64,000 bases of DNA from Omphalotus guepiniiformis (Eukaryota; Basidiomycota; Agaricomycetes; Agaricales; Omphalotaceae). The position numbers and the translations under genes are program-made. Of the stretch, positions 10,929 to 21,800 are shown in pieces (within the stretch, counting starts at the first letter, position 1; every line of letters starts with the position of its first letter). The DNA lies in assembly GCA_028554645.1 (NCBI GenBank), contig JAQOOI010000019.1:1116001-1180000 (forward strand), read 5' to 3'. The notes under the pieces were generated by a model that was not told the DNA's origin, did not search any database, and was given only the letters and a program-made list of their open reading frames with translations.

Positions 10929-12440
10929 CTTTTTAAAATGCACTAAGGCAAAAGTAGCACAAGAGGGTTTTGAACAAGACAGGTGTTCACTGCACAATCA
11001 CAATCAATTGACCACAAGATCAAACAACCAATTCCAATAACACAACCAGTTCAATTCAACCAACAATGATCTTTATACAATATTGCAATAAACACCGGAC
11101 TATAAACAGACCAGGGCAACTTTATGTTTTTGGTAGGTTTTCCCTTCACAGGCACAATTCACATTATAAAGACAATCCCCAGTGACCCTGTAACTCTATG
11201 GTACTCTCTTGGTTTTCTCTCTCCAAGTTACTGTCCTTTTATACATACTGCCAGTCCAAAATAAATAAAAACAGGAATTATAGCTAAACTGCCCTGTTTT
11301 ATATATATACCTATATCTGTGTATGTAGGTTGTAAGTATCTGTGTCAAGTATGTCCATTATTACTTATTGTAGATCTATGTCATGAGGCAAACCTCAAAA
11401 ATGTGTTTTTATTCCATTATTTTTATTGTGAGCAATATTCAGCCCCTTTATTTCATGTTTACGGATTTCTTTGACATTTCTCGGTCATCCAGGTTCCATA
11501 GGATTAATCACCTGATAGAAATTATACCCCTCAAAGTATCACATTGTTTCGTTCAAGGAGCTCCTTCAATTCAGTAGTATTCCGAGAAATTTTACTGATT
11601 GAGTTTTTACACCTTCTAACCAGTTTCTTGGCAAGCAATTTTCACTGGACAATTAATCAAAGCAAATTTCCTCAATCAACTTTTGTTCCTGGTGATTAAT
11701 TAAGGAGTAAATACCCCAGAACTATTCTAGATCCATTATTTCAACTTTATTTCGCATTCCAGCCATTTTTAGTCTTCGCTGGGTTTTTAATCTTTATTGA
11801 CCAGAGGAAAATGTTCTCCTAATAATTATATGATGCAATTGACATTGTGATGTCAGAGTTCTCATTACGAGATCGGGTGAGTCTGATTCAACAGTGGATG
11901 GCCATTGAACAATTCTCTACATCACAACTATACTGACTAGCCTAGAACCTTGATACACCTGCTGTACCGTAGGTAATAGAACATGCATTATTACTCAAAT
12001 CACAACACATTTTGATTGACAAGGCAGGCACCTTTCAACCCTCTATATCCATTACTGCAAATGCCTAAAATGATTAATCACCTGGCTTTTAATGCAGGTG
12101 CCGAAAATTGGTGCATCATCTCTCCAAACTAAAAATCTTAACCGTTCCCGGTCAATTCTTCAGCCAATCTACTGACTTTATTTTATAGTACAGCAGTTGT
12201 TAAGAGTTCAATAAAATTTTCCTTCAACATTATTCACCCAGTCAATATTTCATTATCCAAACACTGGATTGAAAGCCGCTATGGCACAATCACGTGACTT
12301 TTTGCTGAACTGCCAGAACTGAATACAAACAGCTTTGGCCTCACAAACTTAGAAGTATGTTTCCCTAACTCATTCATTTTAAATATCAGCCCTCAACACA
12401 AGCTGATTTCCATCATAGGTGAGTCATTATTACCTTATAC
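10929..12440 (+). repeat. L1 : non-coding block duplicated at 32331-35738
   Basis: From CTTTTTAAAATGCACTAAGG onward this block matches L2, and by eye most stretches are about 95 percent identical. L1 keeps about 240 bp (around 11450-11700) that L2 lacks, while L2 carries insertion Y. It leads into the 5' untranslated region of gene1, with a GT-AG style intron start GGTGAGTCATTATTACC at about 12418. It could be a promoter-bearing upstream region of a duplicated gene or the LTR of element B. Canonical TG...CA termini are not obvious, so I leave that open. Confidence 0.75.
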
Positions 12441-12671
12441 GTTGTTATTCCTTTTATTCACATCTTTTTCCTTTTCATGCTTGTCACTTCATTATATATG
12501 GGTTCAACTTCGCTCTTTCTCTCGTCTTATGGTTCCTATTCCTCCGACTCTCAGAATCTACAGGACAAGCTGGGACTTCATTCTATCCCTCCTGATCTTC
12601 ATTCTACTTCTTTTAATTGTTCTATTCTTCTTCTTTGTTGGTTGTATTCTCTCCCTTCTTCATTTTCTTCA

Positions 12672-14645
12672 ATGGCTCCCAAGAAAGACAGCTCTGATAG
12701 CAAGAAGAAACACAACTCTGGGCAAACAACTTCTGTTGGAACCTCCACTATAGCTCCTTGTAAGAAGGCACCTCCCATATTTTCGCTGGTTTCTCTTCCT
12801 CACGTGCAACACATCACACTTCAAGAGTCCATGGTTGCGATTCAGCGCCATGTCTCAGACATTTATATTAGACTCTTTGAAAAGGACGACGACCCTAGCT
12901 CTCAAGTCGCCCATTTAATTACACCCCTGGACAATGCTTATACCACCTGGGTAGGTTCCATTATTTTTATTCATTATTTCATTACTAATTTCCTTATTAC
13001 TTTCTAGCACATATTTTATGAAGACTGGACATCCGACGACAATTTTCCTTACTACGCGAGATGTTTTTGGTGGTCTATCTCTCATTTAGCTTGGCATTTA
13101 CAAGATACCAGTCTTTCTGACTTCGAAACTCTTGAACCAATGGTAATTCCTAAAGCCATGCTCTGTGAGCTAAAAGCTCTCAAGTTCAAGGTTCGTTTCT
13201 CCATATCTTTCTTCTTATTTTGTTACTTACGACTCTTTTTAGCTGTTTCCGTTATCTCGTCAACTTCCTCCTGTCAAATCTTATCACTTTCAAAACAAAA
13301 ATTCTTTTGACTTCTCATTCCTTCCTGAATTCAACATCTCTGTGCTTCCTGAGCTTCTGTCTAAATCCTCTCCTAAGAGACTCAAGGAGTCGCCTCCCGT
13401 CAAGGAATCTTCCTCCTCCAATGACAATTATGACGACGAAGAAGAAGAAGAGGATAAACTGGAGTCTCCGCTGAAGAAGAAGGTGAAACATGTTCCTTCC
13501 CCGACTACATCAATTCCTACGTCTACTTGTTTCGGTATTTTACGTGGTCGAGGTTGTCCCAAGAAGGTCAAACCTGAGGTAGGTTTCTTTATTCATTTTA
13601 TTAACATTATTTTTACTAACTAACACATGTCTTAGGAAACGGTCGAAGTTAGTGCTGGCAAAGACGACAAGGTAGTCGACACCGTCACGGTCAATCCCTA
13701 TGGAATTACATACACTACAAACACTGTAAGTTCCTCCCTTATTATGTCTTTATTTCACTTTCTTACCCTTTCTTTTTAGCCAACTGACAGCAAGAAATCC
13801 TTTATCAGAGATTCACACCTTGCCACCTCTGCAACTGTGATCCCATTCAATTTTGTTGATCCTACCAGCTTGCAATACAAGTTCAAGGACCTCGTCACCA
13901 TCAATCATTTGTTACAGGGTTACAGTTTGAATCTGATCTGTGCTAGATGTCTAGCAGGCAATCTCAGTCAACCATGTGTCTGGTGTGGAGAGGACAACAA
14001 ATGTAGCATCTGCAAGAAGTGGAAGTGTCCTTGTTCTTTCCAATACTCTCTCGACGACCATGTGTCTGGCACAGAGAGGACAACAAATGTAGCATCTGCG
14101 AGAAGTGAAAGTGTCCTTGTTCTTTCCAATACTCTCTCGACGGCATTATGAAGGTTGCAACCTTGCTTTCCAAGAAGGACGTCAACATCCCACTGGTAAG
14201 TTGTCTCAATTTACATTTTATTTCTTTATTTCCTTCTAATTTTGTTTTATTAGCGATCAACACACACATTTCAAATCTTCTATAACTTCATGCTGAGTTC
14301 GACAATCTCGTTCAACAATTGAATCAAACTCGTGACTCCGCTAAACGTCTGAGTTTGTTGATCGTCACAGAACAACAGCGTCTTCACAAATCGTGTGTGG
14401 ATGCTCGAAGCGTTCTTTGTTCTCTTGAGCTGGATGCAGAATTCCTAGTGAATAAAGGCCAGATGGAATTGCTAGCAGCAGCTCTCGGGTGGCAAGTCGA
14501 CGACTTTTGTCTTTGTAGCGCAATCAGTACCAACGACCAAGGCGAACCGATAGCCGTAGACCCCGTGTTTTTAGATAAGGCTAGAGAAACTGCAAACCAA
14601 AGTGCAGGAGTTGGGGAATTGCAGGAGGTAAGTCCAGAAGCTTAG
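12672..14645 (+). pseudogene. gene1 : multi-exon gene with six-cysteine cluster, broken
   Basis: ATG at 12672 in good context (CAATGGC) opens MAPKKDSSDSKKK. Exons inferred from GT...AG introns that keep the frame: 12672-12950, 13008-13190, 13243-13578, 13636-13725, 13780-14195, 14254-14645. Exon 2 has a DW...FWWSISHLAW motif; exon 3 has an acidic run followed by a Lys-rich segment; exon 5 holds a cysteine cluster C-x2-C-x8-C-x8-C-x2-C-x6-C ending CSF, plus extra Cys. It is broken by an 86 bp tandem duplication in exon 5 (units from 13973 and 14059), a nearby one-base loss, and a TAA near 14283 where gene1' reads CAG. Function unknown; the cluster suggests zinc and possibly nucleic-acid binding. 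It lies antisense to the pol of element B. Confidence 0.7.
13973..14144 (+). repeat. 86 bp tandem duplication in gene1 exon 5
   Basis: The unit starting CATGTGTCTGG at 13973 is repeated at 14059 with few changes. It covers the distal half of the cysteine cluster. 86 is not a multiple of three, so the duplication shifts the frame. Gene1' (about 37300-37390) has a single copy, so the duplication is derived. Confidence 0.9.
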
Positions 14646-15259
14646 GCACTGGACTTACACTTTCTATTCATTCTATTTCACCCCAGCTCCTTCTTTTGAA
14701 CGTGTTTATCTCTGCTTTTCTTGACAGTCTTATTTTGTTGTAGGTCGCTGCTCATCACAACAAATATTTTATACAGACTTTATCTTTACCATACCGCTGT
14801 TTGTACCTAAGTTTAAGTTCTACCCATTGCTTGTAGACACTTAGTGTACTGGAATATCATTTTCATTGTGCTCTCTATTCTTAACATAAGAAATTAAGTT
14901 GTCAGGTCCTAAGAAAATGAATTTCCAGCTGACTTGTTAAAGTCTGGCTAAAATTCCAAATCAAGGATCGCAGGTCAGCGCTTAAATTCCATATTAAGAA
15001 ATGACCACAACATTCATTATTACATTCTTTTTACTTCATTTTTTCTTTTATTCTTTATGTTTCTTTTAATTTGAAGGACGAATATACACCAGATAATAAA
15101 TATATTAATAAATTTTCCAAAAATTGTCACCCGCTCCCCCAAAATAAAAATGTCAGTGTTCCCACTGAACATTATACCCCTAAGACAATTTGAAGATGAT
15201 TTTTCAACCTCAAAAATTTTAACAATACATTTTCCAAGTATAAAAGAACGAACATAAGG
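14646..15259. other. AT-rich spacer between gene1 and gene2
   Basis: No ORF with recognisable domains. A possible further exon boundary (TTGACAG and TTGTTGTAG acceptor-like sequences at about 14728 and 14745) could mean gene1 has a small 3' exon. The rest is AT-rich. Confidence 0.4.
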
Positions 15260-16394
15260 TTTGTAAGTAGCACTACTTCAACTTTCATCAAGGAAGACTG
15301 GCTTGCTCTGCTGGAACTTCGTTGTGGCACCTTTGACCGTACTCGTGCTTGTAATGTTCCTGATGGAGAGATGTTCCAATTTGCTAAGACACTTTGTGAC
15401 TTTTTGGTACGTTATTTCATTTTTAATAATCGTCCGGCATTTAATAAAAATTTGAGTTTAAGGTTAAACTCCTCGATATGGCTACTACGGCTGCCGATGA
15501 CGAACTCTTCAAGAAGTTTGAAGACAACATCACTGCTCTTCAGGCAGTTATGGCGGCTCGTCCTCAAATGTTGCCTCTTCGTTCTGTAGCCGCACTTCAG
15601 AAACATCTTGACCGTATGGTTCAAGAACATCTCAAGAATGCCGCTGCTGCTGCTGAGGCAGTCGCTAAGGCTAAGGAAGATGGTAACAATCGTAAATTCA
15701 AGGTACAAATATCTACCAGACCTATATTCATTATCTAACTTTGTACAAGGGCAAGGAAACCCCCAAGTCTAAGGCTGTTTGTGATGACGACGATAATGTT
15801 GAAGTCATTATTACCCCTCCCCTCGACAAAACTGTCGGTGAAGCACTTGTAAGTAATTTTCACCCGGTATTTAACAACTTTGTACTAATGCTTTGTACAC
15901 ATCATTCTTACAGATAACTGATGGTACTAAGGACTCTAGCAATGCTAAAGAAGCTAGTGCAATCAAGAATCTCACTGTAAGTTACTCATTATTTTCAACC
16001 GGACATATATTAATTCAGTACTAGTTCTGTAAAGTAGAACTTATTGTGAATCAACACGCCATTGTAAGCATGCCATACTCAGCAGTCCCTGGATTGGATC
16101 AATCCTCTGGCACGTATAGGAAGGCTAACCACTACATTTCAAAGGGCTTTGCAACATCCAGCCAAAAACAACTTAAGCTGGAAACAGCTGTTTCAAACCT
16201 TAGTGAAGAAACTGACTGTAAGTACACACTTAATAGGATTCATTATACATTCTGACAATATTCTTTATAGTTGAGAAGGCCCTACGTGATAGGGCTCACA
16301 CTAGTGCTCTTAAGACACTTGCTTTTGTCCCATACTACAATTACGACCAACTCACGCTCGAATCTCTTAAGGCTATTCACAATTGCCTTCATAC
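15260..16394 (+). pseudogene. gene2, 5' part (interrupted by Gypsy-A)
   Basis: Exons joined by short introns that keep frame: about 15260-15406, 15463-15702, 15750-15848, 15914-15976, about 16038-16217, 16271-16394. The encoded segments run KEDWLALLELRCGTFDRT, then MFQFAKTLCDFL, an Ala/Lys-rich helix-forming part, an acidic CDDDDNVEVI stretch and NYDQLTLESLKAIHNCLH. The layout (EDW exon, charged exon, acidic run) recalls gene1, so a distant paralogue is possible. The 5' end is not found, and the 15977-16037 intron has no clean acceptor, so it may already have been decaying. Its last codon is split by the catac target site of Gypsy-A and continues at 24884. Function unknown. Confidence 0.6.
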
Positions 16395-16934
16395 TGTTAA
16401 GTCCGTGCGGACTAGAGACGGTAAGAGAGCAAGGACCTCCGAGGAGGTCCGAGAGAAGGAGTTCGAAAGGAACAAGACAAGATAAACCAGGAGCTCCGAA
16501 TTGCTCCGGCAACAAGACTTCACCCGGTAGGCAGTATTATTTCGATACTGCCCCCCGTGCTGCACCCGGATTGGAAGTCCGAGGAGAGATGAGAGTTCAG
16601 ACGAGAAATTCAAGATAGTAGTCCGGAGACTAAATTGATTTAAAACTAAAGTATATACAGTATAAGCGTGAAGTATTTATATGAGTATTCTACCGGAGAT
16701 ACTCGGAGTAATAAAACAATAGTGTGAGAAGAATGAAACTAAAGAACAATAAGAACATGGAACGTTGGCGACGTTCGGATGTCCGGAGTAGAAAAGAATA
16801 ATAAAAGCGAATAGGAAAGCGTGAATTTGTAAAGTGAACCATATGGAAAGATTGAATAGATGTCAGGAAGAAGAAATCAAAGAAGTTCTAGAAACCGGAG
16901 GTCTGACCCGGAGTTCCGGCGCATAGCCGTAACA
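16395..16934 (-). mobile_element. Gypsy-A 3' LTR
   Basis: 540 bp starting TGTTAAGTCCGTGCGG and ending GCCGTAACA, a direct repeat of 24339-24878. Over the whole length I see one difference (CCTCCGAGG here, CCTCTGAGG in the other). It is flanked on the left by catac (16390-16394), matching catac at 24879-24883. The near identity shows recent insertion. Confidence 0.97.
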
Positions 16935-16948
16935 GTATCTCCCTCTTA
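16935..16948 (-). promoter_or_regulatory. Gypsy-A polypurine tract
   Basis: Minus strand reads AAGAGGGAGATAC directly upstream of the 3' LTR, the expected place for the plus-strand primer of reverse transcription. Confidence 0.7.
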
Positions 16949-16971
16949 GGGTTCTTGCCCTCAAGAACCCT

Positions 16972-17012
16972 AAGTCCCAAGTCCCAAGTCCCAAGTCCCA
17001 AGTCCCAAGTCC
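16972..17012. repeat. (CCCAAGT)n heptamer array
   Basis: Five to six tandem CCCAAGT units between the 3' LTR and the start of the antisense gene, about 75 bp upstream of its TATA-like box. It may be an upstream element of that gene or simple slippage. Confidence 0.9.
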
Positions 17013-17082
17013 GACCCTGCCCCTCGGAGTGAGATGTGTCCGAATTTTCAACATCGACCAAATCCTGCCAAACACTGGATAG

Positions 17083-17090
17083 ATATAAAA
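17083..17090 (+). promoter_or_regulatory. TATA-like box of the Gypsy-A antisense gene
   Basis: ATATAAAA at 17083-17090, about 70 bp upstream of the ATG at 17157 on the plus strand, followed by a C-rich leader. Placement is suitable for an independent promoter facing away from the LTR. Confidence 0.55.
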
Positions 17091-17156
17091 GCCTAGCCTG
17101 CAAACCTCTAAGTTCCCCAACCCCGCGCAAATCCACCCCGTAGGCCCAACACAACG

Positions 17157-18640
17157 ATGTCATCAAACCGCGCCACCACCCCCAGCTTTGAGGAGGAGTA
17201 CCCCTTACCGGCGCCCTTCGGACGTCCGGAGCCCGAACCTCGTGTCAAACCAGCGCTGCCTCGCAGAAAGACACCAGAGAATGCGGAAGAATATGATAGG
17301 ATAACATTGATTGCTATTGGTGAGTCTTTTCTGTCCGCGGATGTCCGATATTCATGTCCTTTCAGTTGAACAGGAAGAGGATAGCGAGTGGGCTGCCTAT
17401 GACAAGGCGAAGAATGAGTGGACAGAGGAAGTCCGGAGGGTGCAGGAGTGGCGTCAGGAGGCGCAAGAGAAGTGGAGGGCGGAGGAGCGAGAGCGGAGGA
17501 GGAGAGAGATTGAGGAGGCGCAGAGGATATTGGATGAGGAGAACCGGAGGGCCGAGGAGGAGAGTGAGGCGGAGGAGGAAAAGAAGGCCAGGAGGGCGAT
17601 CGAGAAGGCTGAGGAAGCAAGGAGGAGGAAGGAGAAGAGAGAAGGGAAGAGGAAGGCACAAGAGGAACCGGAGGCCGGTGGGTCTCCTAAGAGAAAGAGA
17701 AAAAACGTGGTTTCAGCGGTACGTGATCAATCATCAGTATTGGAGTTGATTTATAACAAAATTTTAGTCTATTGTGATTTCAGATGAAGAAGAAGAAGAA
17801 GAAGAAGAAAACGGAGCTCCTTGCTCCCGACTCGCCTGCCTGCAGTGCCAGGCCAGACAATACCGATGTTCCGGCCGCCCACGGAACACCAAATCCACTT
17901 CCTGCGACGAATGCAGGAAACAAAAATCAAGATGCTCATTTTCGGAGCGAGTCGGTGCTCCGAGCACCACCACCACTACCTTTCCTTCGGCTTCCCTCGA
18001 GCTGCTCATGCAGCAAAATCAAGAAATACTGTCCAGGTTAGCTAGGTTAGAGAAGAAAGTGGAGGGACGAGCCGGAGAGCCTCGGGACTCCGCGGAACTC
18101 TCGGACTTGGACTTGGTGAACCGGCGGATCGATGATGTGGATGCCGCAGTGTACTCAACTAGAGAGGAAGTCTCTAGTTGGGGTGTGTTCTTGGCGGAGC
18201 GGACCCGCGACTGGGCCCTTGCCTTGGGAATGGCAATGGGTGCCGCGACTCCTATCCAGGGGTCGTACATTATGAACCAGGCCATAATCAATGCCTCGAT
18301 CCGGCTCGCCGAAATGGGCCGAGAACTACACTTCGCTTGGGAGCGCGACCAAGCAGAGCGTTCGGATGCCCGTCCGGAGGTGCGAGAGCCGACGTTGCCT
18401 AGTGTCATGAACAGTAGGATGGTGCAAGGAGTACTGGGCGGAGAGGCCGCTCAGTTGACTGAGTTTTTTGAGCAGGTGGACGAGATCTGTACGGGCCTCC
18501 GAGAAGTCCCGGCAGAAAGAATCAGAACAGAAGAGGAAACGAATCCTCGCTATACCGCGGAGGAGAGAGAAATGTTCGCAGAGAGGCGAAAAGAAATTGA
18601 AAGACGACGGGAAGAGCGAGGAGGTCCGAGTAGGACATGA
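17157..18640 (+). CDS. Antisense Zn2Cys6 cluster protein carried by Gypsy-A
   Basis: Three exons, 17157-17319, 17366-17718 and 17768-18640, with introns of 46 and 49 nt (GTGAGT...CAG, GTACGT...TAG), give an intact 462-residue protein. Residues 1-54 are Pro-rich; about 55-172 form a highly charged E/R/K coiled-coil-like region; an eight-Glu run precedes six cysteines at 196, 199, 206, 218, 221 and 228 (C-x2-C-x6-C-x11-C-x2-C-x6-C), the spacing of Gal4-type binuclear zinc clusters. A leucine-rich coil (about 246-270, LELLMQQNQEILSRLARL) follows. It lies between pol and the 3' LTR on the strand opposite to gag-pol. A DNA-binding or regulatory role for the element is an inference. Alternative: a captured host gene. 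Confidence 0.85.
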
Positions 18641-18845
18641 ATAGAGAATGAGTTGTAGATAGAAAAGAAAAAGAACTTGTATATAATATGTCTTTTGTTT
18701 TGTTTTTCTTGATAGCTTTTGTTTTGTTTTGTATAAATAAATGTCTGTTTTTTATAACGAGATAAGCGTGATAGTAAGAGAGAGAGCAAAAGGGATAGAG
18801 AGAAAGAAAGAAACACCAAGACCGTCAACGTCCGAGGACGTCCGA
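18641..18845. other. Convergent 3' spacer between antisense gene and pol
   Basis: AT-rich stretch with TTTTGTTTTG motifs and AATAAATAAATG (about 18735), suitable for 3' end formation on the plus strand. The pol stop codon on the minus strand follows at 18846. Confidence 0.5.
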
Positions 18846-21800
18846 TCAGATTGTCAACTTCGACAGAGGTCCAGGTTTGTCCGGATATCGGACATGGAAC
18901 TCCTGGATGTAGTCTTCAGCTGTGAGTTCATCAGCTAAGACCCATGAAAATTCTTCATCCGTCCCTTCATAACCAAGCCATTGCACATAGTACAATAGCG
19001 GACACTTTCGGCGTCTCCGGTCCAGCTTGGAATCCAGTATCTGAGCAATCTCGTATTCAACTTCACCGTTGACCTCAACCGGCGGAGGCGGAGGTTGAGT
19101 GCGGTTAGGAATGGTGTTGGGAGGTGCTGGTTCGAGTTGAGAGACATGGAATACTGGATGTACGGACCGGAGGTAGTCCGGAAGCTGTAGTGTATAGGCA
19201 AGGTTACTAGGTCGAGCTAGAATTTTAAATGGTCCTAGATATTTCTCGGAAAATTTAGCTGTAGGACGGGTAGAACGAATGTGCTTAGCGTTAAGATATA
19301 CTTCTGAGCCAATGGGAAATTCCGGAGCCGAGGACCTCCGCCGGTCAGCTTGTTCCTTGTAACGAGTCTGAGCAAGAGTAATCTCATTGCGTAGAAAAGT
19401 GTGGAGCTCGTCAAGGTTGACCACAAACTGTCGAGCCCGGTCGGATGCGAGGTCGTATTCCGGATGTATTGAAAGGTTTGGGTGATAACCTTTGTTGGCA
19501 AAGAAGGGTGAAATGCCAGTGGAGCTGTTCGGAGCGTTATTGTAGGCAAACTCTGCAATGGCCAAGAGTTGATCCCAGTCATCCTGTTGGTAAGAGCAAT
19601 AAATTCGGATGTACTGTTCCAGAGTTTGGTTAGCTCGTTCAGTTTGTCCATCAGCCTCCGGATGATAACCGGAGGTGTAATGAAGCTCCATCTGCAACGC
19701 TTTACCTAAAGCCCTAAAAAACTGCGAGACAAACTCGGAGCCCCGGTCGGAGGTGACATGCCGAGGAACACCGTGTTTGGAGAATACATGAAGGACGAAA
19801 AGTTGAGCTAGCTGTTCAGAGATTATGGTGTCAAAAGTAGGAATAAAAATGGCTTGCTTAGATGCCCTGTCTACCACGACTAGAATGGCTGTAAAGCCAT
19901 GAGAGTTCGGAAGTTGTTCAATGAAGTCCATGGATATGGAATCCCAAGGACGTTCCGGAACTGGGAGAGGTTGCAGAAGACCATAAGGACGGTGTCTACG
20001 GCTCTTGTTGCGACCGCAAACAGTGCAGGATTGCACGTAGGACCGGACGAACTCTCGGATCCGAGGCCAGGTATACTGTCTTCGGATGACCTCGAGTGTC
20101 CGGTTCTGCCCAAAGTGTCCTGAAAGTGGGTGGTCATGGAAATATCGAAGTACCTGAAGCCGCAGGTCACCCGAGTCTGGAACATAGATGCGACCGTCGA
20201 GCCGGAGTTGTCCGGAGTTGTCTAAAGTCCAACGTTTGTTAGCATCATCATTGGCAAGTGACATACCTGCCTTGGACTCCGAGTCCGAAGCTAAAGATTC
20301 CCGGATCGACTGGTGTAGTTTGTCGAGATCCATTATGATACTAGCGCGAAGGACCGGACCTTCTAGGAAAGTTGCTCGAAGTGAAGTCGATAGTTGTTCT
20401 TGGGTGAAAATCGGTTTCAGATTCTGTGGATTGACCGTAGCGTAAGTACTATCTCCCTCTTTTGGGTAGACGTCCCAACGTCGAGTCAGAGCGTCAGGTT
20501 TTGCTCCGAGGCGCCCCGGTCGGAACCGGATTACCATATTAAAGTGGGACAAGTATTCACTCCATCTAACCTGTCGGCGCGTCAAGACCTTGGTAGTACT
20601 GAAGTACTCCAAGTTCTTATGATCTGTGACCACGTCGACCGGCGTTGCGGAGCCCTCCAAGTAATGCCGCCAGTGTTGGAAAGATTCAAAGATGGCGAGG
20701 AGCTCCTTGTCGTGTGTGTCGTAGTTGAGCTCGGCGGCATGAAGGGTCCGAGACAGGAATGCGACTGGATGGATTTCTCCATCGTCCATACGAAGTGAAA
20801 GAATTGCCGCTATAGCGTAGTCCGAGGCGTCCGTTTCCAGGACTATCTGTCGGTCAGGTTCCCAGTGAGTTAAAACAGGAGCGGAAAGAAAAGCAGATTT
20901 AAGTGAATCAAAAGAATGTTGACACTCCTCGGACCATTTCCAAGGAATACCTTTACGAGTAAGACGAGTTAGTGGAACCACGATACCAGAATAATTGAAA
21001 ATGAAACGGCGGTAGAAATTGCAGAAACCAAGGAAGGACTGAATGTCTTTGATGCATCCCGGTCGAGGAAGGGGCCAATCGACGATGGCCTTAACCTTCT
21101 CCTCGGACATCCGAAGACCGTCCGGTGACAGAATGTAACCGAGGTATTCAACAGTTTCGGAGTCGAAGACACATTTGTTGGGATTGCAGAATAAGCCGTG
21201 CTTCCGGAGGCGTCGGAGAACTTCGCGGACATGTTTTCGATGGTCTGCTCGGTTGTCCGAATAGATTAGAACATCGTCCAGGTAGACAATAACGTAGACA
21301 TCTAGTAAGTCGGCAAATATTTCATTTACAAACCGTTGAAAAGCCGCCGGAGCATTGGTTAGTCCCTCGGGAATGACCTTCCATTCGTAAGAGCCGTATC
21401 TGGTGCGGAAAGCAGTTTTCCATTCGTCTCCCTCGGCGATCCGGACCAAGTGGTAAGCATGTCGAAGATCAAGCTTGGTATAGATTTTCGCCTTTTTAGG
21501 AGCGTCGAGGAGGTCGGAAATTAATGGTAAAGGATACCGGTCCTTGCGGGTAATCTTGTTCAAGCCACGAAAATCTACACAGAGACGGAGTGAGCCATTC
21601 TTTTTAGGAACAAACAATACCGGAGCTCCGTGTTTAGATGAAGAGGTCATAATGAAACCGTTGGCGAGATGCTTGTCCAAGAAAGTCCTAAGGGCCTCTA
21701 GTTCCTTCGCGGACAGTGGGTAAACACGTCCGAGAGGAGGTTCAGCACCGTCCTCTAAGTCGATTTTAAGGTCGTAAGGGCGGTACGGTGGTAAGACTTC

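Noticed and set aside
17354..17749. Arg/Gly-rich 131-residue ORF within the Gypsy-A antisense gene
   Set aside because: Shadow of the charged exon 2 in another frame; the spliced frame continues into the Zn2Cys6 exon.
17784..18041. ORF starting MKKKKKKKK as the third exon of the antisense gene
   Set aside because: Uses the CAG acceptor at 17783 but shifts out of the cysteine-cluster frame and ends soon; the TAG acceptor at 17767 keeps the frame.
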